Origin: JBGTCY01 sp041748615
GTDB lineage: Bacteria; Bacteroidota; Bacteroidia; Chitinophagales; CAIOSU01
DNA length: 9,057 bases
Assembly: GCA_041748615.1 (NCBI GenBank)
Contig: JBGTCY010000062.1
Location: 1 to 9,057 of the forward strand
Direction: 5' to 3'
Shown here: positions 1-7,417 of the stretch, in pieces
Position numbering within the stretch: position 1 is the first letter of the stretch
Layout: each line of letters opens with the position of its first letter
Notes under the pieces: model-generated
Told to the model about the DNA's origin: nothing
Seen by the model: the letters and a program-made list of their open reading frames with translations, nothing else
The model's database searches: none
Program-made: the position numbers and the translations under genes

Positions 1-2468
1 TTCTGATTGCCGCCAAAGGTGGTGCTGCCGAATTCTGAAAGCATGACCGGCTTGTTATACTGTTTTATTTTATCACTGAATGGTTTGTATAAGTCTTCAA
101 ACGGATACCAGGTATTGTTGGAAGCCGCCAGTCCATAGTTCAGGTTGGTAACGCCAATCCAATCCACATAGCTCGCTCCGGGATAATACAATTGAAGGTT
201 TTCCTCTTCCCACGGATTCCACACCCAGGTAACATTACCCACTGCCATGGAATCGAAAAAATGAACAATGTAGCGCCACGAGTCTATAAAATCCTGCGGA
301 GAATTGCCGCCCGCCTCCGACCACGGATAAGCCAGATTGTCGAATTCATGTGCAAATCTTACCATCACAGGCGCTTTGAGGCTCTTCAACCTTACAGCAT
401 AATCAGCAAGATATTTATCAAAGTAGCCTTGTGTGATATATTGAAGCACCTTCTTTTCACAGCAAAGGTCAGGATGATCTCTATACTCAGGAAAGGGCCA
501 CGTCCAGGGTTCCCAGGTCAGCATGGGAACAGCATTCCGCCTGATGATTTCTCTCATCAATGTGTCCGGAAACTCAGCTCCGCTTTCCGGTCCCCATGCC
601 ATGTAAATGGAAACAATGTCGAAAGTGGTGCTTAACTGTTTCGCGGTTTCATCCAGTTTCGTGAAGGAATTTTTTTTCTCCACATCGGGCACATAAATTC
701 CTGCATAAAATCCCCCCGCATCTTTTTCTTTGGGTGGTTCCAATCCTTCAAGCGGATTTTTGTCACCGTGAAAAAATTCCCGGTATTCATAGCTGAAAGC
801 AAAAACAGAAAGGAAAAAAGCCAGCACTATTGCCGACCTGCGGAAAAACGTAAGGCTGTTCAGGTAATGCTCAACAAATAAAGACTCCATTTTGAAGTAA
901 GTTTTTTTCAGCATTTGTGTTCTCCAGAATCTTTGCTTCAAGGCAATTATCACCTTTTGTTGTCCCATAATGACCGCGAATGTCAGCGCGAGCGCATTCA
1001 CTAATGCAAACGAAGCGATAAAAAAGGTAAAGGGCGTAAAATCCAGCAGCAAGCCGATCGGGATGGCGGCAAAACTAATTACTGCCGCGATGATATTGGG
1101 CAATCCTAATTTCCAGTCGTTGCGGGGTTCATCATTCTTTGGTGTGGGAATGTAGGGAATTTTCACTCTGAAAATAGTACAGAACAACCCGATGAGGAAT
1201 ATCCACCAGGTTCCCATTTTCAGCAATCCTCCGGCAAGATGCATTCCTCTTTCATGTGGTTCTATCAGCCAGCGTTGAGCGTACTGTCTGATGATTAAAG
1301 TCAAAATCAACAACGGTAAAAACATTTTGGCGAATTCTCCGAGATTAATTTTCCATACCGGCTCGGCAAGCAATAGCGCCAGCACCGGAATCAGAATGTC
1401 AATCACCGTAACCATTCCGCTTAAGAAATGCAGCGGAATGAGAAAGTAGTGCAGTTTTTGCCTCCAGGTAAAATGGCGGAACAATTTTGGGTAAGTAGTA
1501 AAAAGTAATTCGAATGTTCCCCTTGACCATTTGAGTTGTTGTTGGTAGTAAGCGGAAAGTGTGGCAGGAACCAATCCGCGTGTAAGTACTTCCGGCAAGT
1601 AAACGGATTTCCAACCTTTAGCATGCAATTGCATGGCGGTGTGCATATCTTCCGAAAGTCCTGCCGCATGACCGCCTATGGAATCTAAAGCGGTACGCCT
1701 GAAGGTGCAGTTCGCACCAATTGCCTGGGCAGTGCCGTAGCTGCTCATGCCCATCATCATCGGTCCGTAGAAGTGATACGTTTGCTCCGCTGCGCCCTGC
1801 GCCACCAAACTTTCACCCTGATTGCCATAAGCCTGCACCACTTGCACAAACCCGATTTTGGGGTTTTCGAAATGCGGCAACACTGCATCCAGAAATTCGG
1901 GATACGGCTGATGGTCGGGGTCAAGCACCACGCAGATTTCACCGGTGGCTTGTTTCAGGGCATTATTGATATTACCCGCTTTTGCATTTATCTTTTCTTT
2001 TCGTGTAACATGCACCACGCCTAATTCCGCACAAACATTTTTCAGGTAATCATCATCTCCTTCATCGCACAGGTAAGTGGTGTGCGGGTACTTTACGGCA
2101 ACCATCGCTTTCAAGGTATCCACCACCATTTCATAAGGTTCACCCGGGCAGAATGTAGTAAGCATATCAACCGTCCAATGCTTTTTCAGTTCGGGCGCTT
2201 TGGGATAACTGATACTGAAATAATGATACCATTCATGCAGCCACCGCAACATTTTGAAGAGCATGGCAATGGTAAGCAGCCAGTAGAGAATGGAAAAACC
2301 TTTATGTTCCGGTTGAAAAAACCATATCAGGAAAAAGGACATGGAAATTAAGCCAAGGACAATCATGAGCCTGATGGATAGGATTTCCTTTAGGGAAGGC
2401 TGTAAGGAAGAAACCCTTCTTCGCCTTATCCTGCTTAACCTTAATATGCCTTCAATCCGGTTTAACAT
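1..2468 (-). CDS. GT2 cellulose-synthase-like glycosyltransferase fused to a C-terminal GH26 domain (3' end outside window)
   Basis: An open frame of 822 complete codons, without a stop, runs from the ATG at 2468 off the left edge. Seen: Arg-rich N-terminus (residues 13-18), two membrane segments (about 33-51 and 57-73), then a GT-A domain. This has D135 in CDEGDDD, KAGNINNAL (163-171), the DxD-type DPDH (183-186), catalytic-base motif SED (272-274) and QQLKW (310-314), a variant of QxxRW with Lys for Arg. Further hydrophobic segments lie at about 341-369, 381-396, 414-434, 456-475, 480-501 and 545-560. From about residue 585 a GH26-like domain follows: TWEPW (651-655), RFAHEFD with likely acid/base E708, WVWNPW (748-753), and MLSEFG with likely nucleophile E812. 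Known: GT2 processive synthases polymerise beta-glycans across the inner membrane, and GH26 cleaves beta-mannan, mixed-linkage glucan or beta-1,3-xylan. No PilZ domain is seen. Inferred: synthesis and trimming or release of a beta-linked exopolysaccharide; the polymer cannot be named. The side of the membrane holding GH26 cannot be settled by eye. Divergent from the acyltransferase at 3190. Confidence 0.9.
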   Translation of the reverse strand, partial: MLNRIEGILRLSRIRRRRVSSLQPSLKEILSIRLMIVLGLISMSFFLIWFFQPEHKGFSILYWLLTIAMLFKMLRWLHEWYHYFSISYPKAPELKKHWTVDMLTTFCPGEPYEMVVDTLKAMVAVKYPHTTYLCDEGDDDYLKNVCAELGVVHVTRKEKINAKAGNINNALKQATGEICVVLDPDHQPYPEFLDAVLPHFENPKIGFVQVVQAYGNQGESLVAQGAAEQTYHFYGPMMMGMSSYGTAQAIGANCTFRRTALDSIGGHAAGLSEDMHTAMQLHAKGWKSVYLPEVLTRGLVPATLSAYYQQQLKWSRGTFELLFTTYPKLFRHFTWRQKLHYFLIPLHFLSGMVTVIDILIPVLALLLAEPVWKINLGEFAKMFLPLLILTLIIRQYAQRWLIEPHERGMHLAGGLLKMGTWWIFLIGLFCTIFRVKIPYIPTPKNDEPRNDWKLGLPNIIAAVISFAAIPIGLLLDFTPFTFFIASFALVNALALTFAVIMGQQKVIIALKQRFWRTQMLKKTYFKMESLFVEHYLNSLTFFRRSAIVLAFFLSVFAFSYEYREFFHGDKNPLEGLEPPKEKDAGGFYAGIYVPDVEKKNSFTKLDETAKQLSTTFDIVSIYMAWGPESGAEFPDTLMREIIRRNAVPMLTWEPWTWPFPEYRDHPDLCCEKKVLQYITQGYFDKYLADYAVRLKSLKAPVMVRFAHEFDNLAYPWSEAGGNSPQDFIDSWRYIVHFFDSMAVGNVTWVWNPWEEENLQLYYPGASYVDWIGVTNLNYGLAASNNTWYPFEDLYKPFSDKIKQYNKPVMLSEFGSTTFGGNQ

Positions 2469-2482
2469 AATGTTTAAAAAAG

Positions 2483-2488
2483 TCCTCC
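2483..2488 (-). promoter_or_regulatory. Shine-Dalgarno-like GGAGGA before the GT2-GH26 gene
   Basis: GGAGGA lies 14 nt before the ATG at 2468. The spacing is longer than the usual 5-9 nt, but it is the only strong SD-like motif near any start in the window. No in-frame start lies closer to it; the next ATG is about 35 codons inside the first membrane segment. Confidence 0.45.
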
Positions 2489-2499
2489 AAAAAAAGTTG

Positions 2500-2507
2500 C
2501 AAAGCTA
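2500..2507 (-). promoter_or_regulatory. Bacteroidota -7 promoter box TAGCTTTG for the GT2-GH26 gene
   Basis: TAGCTTTG on the minus strand matches the Bacteroidota TAnnTTTG -7 element exactly. It lies 31 nt before the start codon and implies a short 5' UTR that includes GGAGGA. No clear TTTG -33 element is seen upstream, only a T-rich stretch, so the promoter call rests on one box. Confidence 0.5.
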
Positions 2508-2779
2508 TCCTTAAAATACGAATTTAAAATGCATTTGTTTGAGGTTGCTTTTTTCGTTTACAATAACAGACTTGTAAAATATTTATATTTATTATTAATT
2601 ATGTCAATTACAATTTCAACTCCATTTTAACGGAGTGGACACCTTCCAATGACGGTTGTTTTTCAAAGTTCTCTTAAAGTAAATAGAAAATGACAACTCT
2701 AATTCATGTGTAAATCTTTTACCCAAAAAAAAATAATACTTAAACGGGCAAAATAAAAAACCAGTAAAACAACGCCATA

Positions 2780-2798
2780 AATGACAATCATAGTCATT
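2780..2798. promoter_or_regulatory. 19-bp dyad AATGAC n7 GTCATT, possible operator
   Basis: Perfect 6-bp arms separated by 7 nt sit in the middle of the divergent intergenic region. A second overlapping dyad (AATCAT 2786-2791, ATGATT 2802-2807) shares its bases. The geometry suits a dimeric regulator, but no regulator is encoded in the window, and short dyads are common by chance in AT-rich DNA. Confidence 0.25.
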
Positions 2799-2846
2799 GA
2801 AATGATTCAGAAAAACCTACCCCCTATATTTTTTAAGAACAGAGCG

Positions 2847-2860
2847 CTTTGCATGCAAAG
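2847..2860. repeat. 14-bp perfect palindrome CTTTGCATGCAAAG
   Basis: A gap-free 14-bp palindrome in the divergent intergenic region, about 330 bp before the acyltransferase start. It is too short and loop-free to be a terminator; a protein-binding site is the simplest reading if it is functional. Confidence 0.3.
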
Positions 2861-3189
2861 AGATTTATTTCTTTTCTTTCGTTTTGTATAGGTTCTTTGG
2901 CTGTTGGCTATCATCCAAAATTGCTTACGAGCAAATCAAACTTGTTTCGGGGGATGAAAACAATGATTTGTTTAAAACCGGCTGACCGACTAAATGCTTT
3001 TCCCTATTTTTTTTGTCGGTTAGTAATGATAAAAAAAAATCTATTTTCGGGATGAATTGTAGCACCATATCAGTACTACTTTCACGCCTCAGTCGAATAT
3101 TCGTCCCGGAAATCTTGAGAAGGTGGCAAAATCCGCTATTGAATGTTTCCGGTATAATAACCACATTGTGTTAGAAACACGAGAGTACC

Positions 3190-4776
3190 ATGCTTCAAAA
3201 CCGGCTTAATAGATTTAATGCTTTAATAATTCTAGTTATCGTCAGTTGCATCGGTGCCTACATTGTGGCGGATAACTATCCCTCAAAGCGACTCCGGGAA
3301 AAGGAAATTCACTTCACTTCTTCGGAAGCCGGTGAGGTAATATTGGTGTGGGGAATAAACGGCTGGAAAAAACCTTCGCAAGATTTATTACCGGAAAATT
3401 CATACCTGAAAGGCAATGTGGTTTACACCACAATGAACCATAACGGGGACGCTTTTACTATAAAGCTGAGGTTACCTGTCGGCTCAGATTTGAACTATTG
3501 CTTTTTTCTTTCGAAAGACACCAATCAGATTCCTTCTAATAATTGGGATACTAATGGAGGAGAAAATTACATCTGGCATTTTGAACGCATTTTCAGGCCG
3601 GGTTATTTCATATTATTAGCAGGTGTCATTCCACTTCTGCTCGCTTACTTTAAGCGTGACAAAAAAGAAGGTATTGCTGCTATTAAGTTGCCTCCAACCG
3701 GAATGATTACTGGCGGGTATATTAAACAACTTGACAGTGTGAGAGCATTGGCGGTAATACTTGTAATGGTTCATCACTGGTTTCCGGAAGATTACTTTTT
3801 AAACATTTTCCCAAATGGCGCGCTTGGCGTGAACGTGTTTTTTGTGCTGAGCGGTTTTTTAATCACCAGGATATTGCTGGAACAAAAGAAGAAAGCCGAA
3901 CAAAAGAGCGAACCGAAACTCAGTTTAGTTGGAAATTTTATCATGCGCAGGTCAATAAGGATTTTCCCCATTTATTACCTGCTGTTATTTGTTTTGTTTT
4001 TGCTTGATTACCCTGAGTTCAGGAAAAATGCCGTTTATTATCTTACCTACACGTCCAATTTCCTGTTTTATTCCGAACAAAATTTTTTAGGTTACTTGTC
4101 ACACGTATGGTCATTGGCGGTGGAAGAGCAGTTTTATTTGTTTTGGCCCTGGCTGATGCTTTATATCCCGAAGAAATTTCTCCCTTACCTGATTGCGTTT
4201 TTTATTGTTTTGGGTATCTCATTCACTTATATTGTTACCGAGCACGGATGGTGGTCGGTAATCCTTACGCCCTCTTGTTTTGATGCATTTGGATTGGGGG
4301 CGTTGCTTTCCTATATCCTTGTTTACCGCAACGAATGGCTGGTCACTTATCATTCAGTTTTGAATGCGGGAGCATTGGTGGCTATCGTCCTTTTTGTTTT
4401 AATGCTTTTTTTTCCCGTTAACATTCCCATGAGAACGATTCACGCTGTAATGGCGCTCTGGTTAGTCACTTATTGCCTTTTCCCGGCAAACAACAAGCTG
4501 CTTAATGGCATTTTAAACATCAGGTTCCTGATGTTTATGGGCAAGATAAGCTACGGCATTTATCTTTACCACCTTTTTATTCCCTTGTTACGGGTCACTT
4601 TGGAGGAAAGTTTTGCCGCATGGGATATAGACTTTCTCTTCAATCGCAGCATGCCCTCAATTATTAGAAGGGAATGGATTTTTCTGCAAGAGTGGGTGTT
4701 TGTGCTGCTGCTTGCGGGTTTATCATGGGTTGTGATTGAGAAACCTATTAACAGCCTGAAAGAAAGATTTACATGA
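3190..4776 (+). CDS. Membrane O-acyltransferase (Acyl_transf_3/OafA type) with N-terminal CBM25/53-like domain
   Basis: 528 residues. Residues 10-27 form a membrane anchor. Residues about 38-135 look like an extracytoplasmic beta-sandwich: VWGINGW (53-59), FTIKLRLPVG (89-98), LNYCFFL (101-107) and NNWDTNGGENY (117-127). This resembles starch-binding CBM25/CBM53 modules, a resemblance judged by eye. A second segment (138-155) leads into the acyltransferase domain (about 177-525): LDSVRALAV (181-189), VHHW (194-197, catalytic-type His), FFVLSGFLIT (217-226), RRSIRIFPIYY (253-263), HVWSLAVEEQFYL (305-317) and GKISYGIYLYH (451-461), among many membrane helices. Known: this family transfers acetyl or similar groups to envelope glycans. 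Inferred: O-acylation of a polysaccharide, perhaps the product of the divergent GT2-GH26 gene. The ATG is fixed by an in-frame TAG at 3172-3174; no strong RBS is seen. The added sugar-binding-like domain is unusual for the family. Confidence 0.88.
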   Translation: MLQNRLNRFNALIILVIVSCIGAYIVADNYPSKRLREKEIHFTSSEAGEVILVWGINGWKKPSQDLLPENSYLKGNVVYTTMNHNGDAFTIKLRLPVGSDLNYCFFLSKDTNQIPSNNWDTNGGENYIWHFERIFRPGYFILLAGVIPLLLAYFKRDKKEGIAAIKLPPTGMITGGYIKQLDSVRALAVILVMVHHWFPEDYFLNIFPNGALGVNVFFVLSGFLITRILLEQKKKAEQKSEPKLSLVGNFIMRRSIRIFPIYYLLLFVLFLLDYPEFRKNAVYYLTYTSNFLFYSEQNFLGYLSHVWSLAVEEQFYLFWPWLMLYIPKKFLPYLIAFFIVLGISFTYIVTEHGWWSVILTPSCFDAFGLGALLSYILVYRNEWLVTYHSVLNAGALVAIVLFVLMLFFPVNIPMRTIHAVMALWLVTYCLFPANNKLLNGILNIRFLMFMGKISYGIYLYHLFIPLLRVTLEESFAAWDIDFLFNRSMPSIIRREWIFLQEWVFVLLLAGLSWVVIEKPINSLKERFT

Positions 4777-5195
4777 TTTGAGGATATGATTTTCCAAACC
4801 GGCTTTGTTTGCAGTTCGGTAGATGAAGCGTATGGGAACGCGTGCCTGCTAAACCAACTCGCGCTCTTTTGCAGCACGGCTTCATTGCGATTGCGAACGA
4901 GTGCAGTAGTTGATTATCAGTCTATGATTAGTTTTTTGTGTTCTATTTCTGTTCCGCTCCTTAATGATTATCATATAGATGCCCTGATGCAAAGAGGAAA
5001 CATTAACTGCAAATAAACTTACTTTTTCATTATTGATTTTCTAAAATACTGACTGATTATTGGTGCTATATATTTCCCCTGTCTTGCAAAAATAAAAGGC
5101 ACAAGAAGGCAAACGCGAAAGGCAGGCGCGTCATCCTTGCGCCAGCATTGGGAGGTTAAAGGATGAATTAGCCGGTAAATTGCCGGGGAATATTG
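4777..5195. other. Convergent intergenic region, no recognisable gene
   Basis: This lies between the stops of the acyltransferase (plus) and the DASS transporter (minus). The first about 130 bp are more GC-rich than the rest. A 76-codon frame at 4786-5016 has a Cys/Ser/Leu-rich composition without motifs and is not believed. No tRNA, IS end or array is seen. A weak hairpin lies at 5125-5143. Confidence 0.5.
5125..5143 (-). terminator. Weak candidate terminator for the DASS transporter
   Basis: GGCGC and GCGCC form a 5-bp GC stem with a 9-nt loop, about 50 nt beyond the transporter stop on its strand. The tail on the minus strand is only TGCCTTTC, not a true T-run, so this is a tentative call. 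Confidence 0.25.
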
Positions 5196-6614
5196 CTAAA
5201 CATAAAACCAAACCCAAATCATTGAGGATAGGAATGCCGCCACCGGACCGGCAATGATAAAAAAGAATCCGCCTCTGCGAAATTCTTTTTGATCAATCAA
5301 TCCCGTGGCATAAGAAATGGCATTGGAAGGAGTGGAAACGGGAAGCAGCAACGCACAGGAACAACTAATCGCAATAATCACCGGCACCGCCACGCCAAAA
5401 GGAGAGGGGAGCGTAATGCCGAGCGGGATAAGGATAGATGCCGCGGCAGTATTACTCATCACATTCGAGAGCATCACCCCGATAAAGCTGAACAGCATGG
5501 CTACCACCACCACTGCCACCGGCAGGCGATTGACCTGGTCCATCACAATATCGGCAAGTCCTACCTGAACCAACGCGATACCCAGCGCCAAGCCACCGGC
5601 TACGAGCATCAGCGTGTCCCAGGGCAGTGACCTTACTTGTTCCGTGTTTATCACTTGCGTGAGGGTGAGCAACAATATCGGCACCACTGATGTGGCGGCA
5701 ACCGGAATGCCATGGATGGCTTCAGTTACCCACAGCGAAATAGTGGCAATCAATGTGAAAATAACTGCCTTCCTTTTAAACGGGTCCACCTTTTTTTCGC
5801 TCTTGGGTATCAGGTCTAAATTGAGCACCGTGTCCTTGATATTCAGTTTTCTGCATAAAAATTTATAAAATAGATAAACCAGTATCAAGGCGGTAGGAAA
5901 TCCCACGAGCATCCAGTCAATGAAAGTAATCCTGATGCCTTTTTCCAATAAAGCGCCTACGGCAATGGCATTGGGCGTGCTGCCGATAATCGTGCCGATA
6001 CCCCCGACTGATGCCGCTGCCGGAATGCCCGTAAGCAAGGCAATGGAGTATTTTGATTTGGCGCCCAAAACGTGAATTAACGGTAAGATGGAAGAAATCA
6101 TCATCGCGGTGGTGGCGGTGTTGGACATCACCATGCTGGCAAATGCGGTGACCATCATCAATCCAAATAATAATTTTTCGGGGTTGGTGCCGAACCGGCT
6201 AATCGTCAGACGGAAAAGGTAACGATCCAACTCGGCTTCTTTCATCCCCTGCGCGAGAAAAAAACCGCCCAGCAACAACCAGATTACGTTGCTGGTCCAG
6301 GTGCCGATGAACATTTCCACGGGCGCGCTCTCGGAAATGATATAGTCCGTCCCGAAACCGATGAGGAGCATGGAGATGATGAAAATGCCCACGGCAAAGG
6401 GAGGAATGGCTTCGGTCACCCACAAGCCAATAGACAAAATGCTCAGAAAGAAAACGAAATCAACGGCATCGCCATAATCGAGTTGTCGAAAAAAATAAGT
6501 GATAATCAGCGCGATGGCTAAATTGCCGATAAAGGTCGAGGTGTTGAATAACCATCCGAATCCTTTCTTTCCGTAATGTTTTAATGCTTCATATCTGGAA
6601 TCTGTAGAGGCCAT
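5196..6614 (-). CDS. SLC13/DASS family sodium-coupled dicarboxylate or anion transporter
   Basis: 472 residues, the normal length for the divalent anion:sodium symporter family (Na_sulph_symp). Inner-membrane protein with many hydrophobic helices. The internal two-fold repeat is directly visible: LWVTEAI occurs at 64-70 and again at 294-300. The paired substrate and sodium-site SNT motifs are at 164-166 (MSNTATTAMM) and 387-389 (MSNTAAAS). Each is followed by the conserved re-entrant segment, GSTPNAIAVG (211-220) and VSTPSNAISYATG (427-439). Known: members import succinate, malate, citrate or sulfate with sodium; which substrate applies here cannot be read from sequence. The ATG at 6614 sits 7 nt after a TAGTTTTG promoter box, suggesting a nearly leaderless mRNA. 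It appears monocistronic; the upstream acyl-CoA dehydrogenase fragment on the same strand is broken. Confidence 0.93.
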   Translation of the reverse strand: MASTDSRYEALKHYGKKGFGWLFNTSTFIGNLAIALIITYFFRQLDYGDAVDFVFFLSILSIGLWVTEAIPPFAVGIFIISMLLIGFGTDYIISESAPVEMFIGTWTSNVIWLLLGGFFLAQGMKEAELDRYLFRLTISRFGTNPEKLLFGLMMVTAFASMVMSNTATTAMMISSILPLIHVLGAKSKYSIALLTGIPAAASVGGIGTIIGSTPNAIAVGALLEKGIRITFIDWMLVGFPTALILVYLFYKFLCRKLNIKDTVLNLDLIPKSEKKVDPFKRKAVIFTLIATISLWVTEAIHGIPVAATSVVPILLLTLTQVINTEQVRSLPWDTLMLVAGGLALGIALVQVGLADIVMDQVNRLPVAVVVVAMLFSFIGVMLSNVMSNTAAASILIPLGITLPSPFGVAVPVIIAISCSCALLLPVSTPSNAISYATGLIDQKEFRRGGFFFIIAGPVAAFLSSMIWVWFYV

Positions 6615-6621
6615 AGCTGAA

Positions 6622-6629
6622 CAAAACTA
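6622..6629 (-). promoter_or_regulatory. -7 promoter box TAGTTTTG for the DASS transporter
   Basis: Exact TAnnTTTG match on the minus strand, exactly 7 nt before the ATG at 6614. Since transcription normally begins a few bases after this box, the 5' UTR would be almost absent. No good -33 TTTG is visible. The same box-to-ATG spacing is found for the pheA leader ORF. Confidence 0.5.
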
Positions 6630-6671
6630 AGCGAGATATTTGGTGAGTTTTTTTTCAGCCATTGTTTTTAT

Positions 6672-6716
6672 ACCGAGAGTAGTCGAATTTCCGAAGGAAT
6701 GAGACGTACTCTCGGT
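6672..6716. repeat. 45-nt hairpin with ACCGAGAGTA inverted arms
   Basis: ACCGAGAGTA (6672-6681) and TACTCTCGGT (6707-6716) are perfect 10-bp inverted arms. GTC (6682-6684) can pair with GAC (6703-6705) around one bulged base, and TTCC/GGAA (6689-6692/6696-6699) form a small inner hairpin. There is no T-run on either side, so it is not a standard terminator. The arm core ACCGAGARTAG recurs in the arms at 7418-7438 and 7589-7608. It could be a small mobile palindromic repeat or structured RNA in the DASS upstream region. Confidence 0.6.
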
Positions 6717-6871
6717 TAATACCGGATGTTTTATGTTTAATTATTCGAAAACCTGAGTTGTTTCGGTATAGATAAAATCCTGAAGCTACAAATGTAAAAA
6801 TTATTGCGTGGAGAATTTTCGTATGTTGAAAAGAAGAGGATGGATTCAGAATGATACGAGGATTCCTTCGT

Positions 6872-7306
6872 TCACGCAAGACTTCTGCGCTGCCATTGAG
6901 CGGATTCGCCTTTCAACAGAGGTGTGAGCCACTGCGCTTTCTGCGCATCGGAGCCATAATGATACAGCACTTCCATGTTGCCCGTATCGGGCGCGTTGCA
7001 GTTGAACACTTCGGGGGCGATAAAGCTTCTGCCCATCTCCTCCACAAGGGGCGCGTATTCCACTACTTTCAATCCCGCGCCTAATTTCGCGTCAGGCAAA
7101 AAGAGATTCCACAATCCTCCGGCTTTCGCCTGCGCTTTCAACTCTTCAATCATGGGCGACACATGCCATTGCTTCCAATCGCCACCATGATTTTTCGCCA
7201 ACAGGTTTTTGAAATATTCAACCTCCACCGGCTTGATTTTTTGCTCGATGAAAGTTTTGATTTTTTGGATGTAAGAGAGCGTTTTTTCTGAATGCTGGAA
7301 ATTCAT
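6872..7306 (-). pseudogene. Truncated acyl-CoA dehydrogenase (ACAD10/11-like), N-terminal domain only
   Basis: The frame encodes 144 residues, whereas acyl-CoA dehydrogenases are normally about 380-420. Residues 1-134 match the N-terminal helical domain: GLWNLFLP (64-71), EEMGRSFIAPEVFNC (89-103), the APDTGNMEVL stretch (105-114) characteristic of the ACAD10/11-like branch, and WLTPLLKGE (126-134). The expected continuation is IRS followed by FAD-contacting MTEP. Instead the frame reads SAQWQRRSLA and stops. Reading ATC CGC TCA ATG from 6905 downward gives IRSM in the next frame, as if one A of GAAATC was deleted between 6905 and 6904. After that no homology is seen: the middle beta domain, C-terminal domain and catalytic Glu are absent. 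This is a dead remnant by frameshift plus deletion. The family oxidises acyl-CoA with FAD in beta-oxidation; this fragment cannot. Confidence 0.85.
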
Positions 7307-7417
7307 TGTATGTTGGATTTTGGAATGAAGTTATCAATTATCGGAAATAACACATGCAGACACACTCACAAAGGTTCGTATAATTTGAATCAGCACTCAT
7401 TTGCGGTAATAATCCAT

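Larger units (their letters stand above)
2508..3189. other. AT-rich divergent intergenic region with several dyads, no gene
   Basis: No convincing gene is present. The short ORFs here lack recognisable motifs and overlap on both strands. Dyads seen: ACTCC/GGAGT at 2619-2636; AATGAC n7 GTCATT at 2780-2798; the 14-bp palindrome CTTTGCATGCAAAG at 2847-2860; the 10-bp palindrome CGAATATTCG at 3094-3103; CCGGAAA (3106-3112) facing TTTCCGG (3146-3152). A TATAAT hexamer lies at 3153-3158, just before the acyltransferase, without a convincing -35. The region must hold promoters for both flanking genes; the dyads are possible operator sites. Confidence 0.5.

Noticed and set aside
192..635. 147-codon plus-strand ORF
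   Set aside because: It lies antisense to the GH26 part of the continuous minus-strand fusion gene and has no motifs.
2849..3055. 68-codon ORF in the divergent intergenic region
   Set aside because: No domain, no clear start signal, starts inside a palindrome, and a similar-size ORF overlaps on the other strand.
2974..3224. Partial direct repeat: AAAACCGGCT followed by AATGCTTT at 2974-3000 and again at 3197-3224
   Set aside because: Only two short blocks match, with different spacing between; probably chance or a very old duplication.
4786..5016. 76-codon ORF after the acyltransferase
   Set aside because: Composition is unlike a protein of this genome, no motifs, and it sits in a convergent gap.
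5172..5186. CCGG-n7-CCGG as terminator of the transporter gene
   Set aside because: Only 4 bp of stem and no T-run.
6627..6662. Minus-strand mini-ORF MAEKKLTKYLA just before the transporter
   Set aside because: Eleven codons without context; it would lie upstream of the predicted transcription start.
6655..6879. 74-codon minus-strand ORF after the acyl-CoA dehydrogenase fragment
   Set aside because: No resemblance to the missing acyl-CoA dehydrogenase domains, and it spans the 45-nt hairpin.
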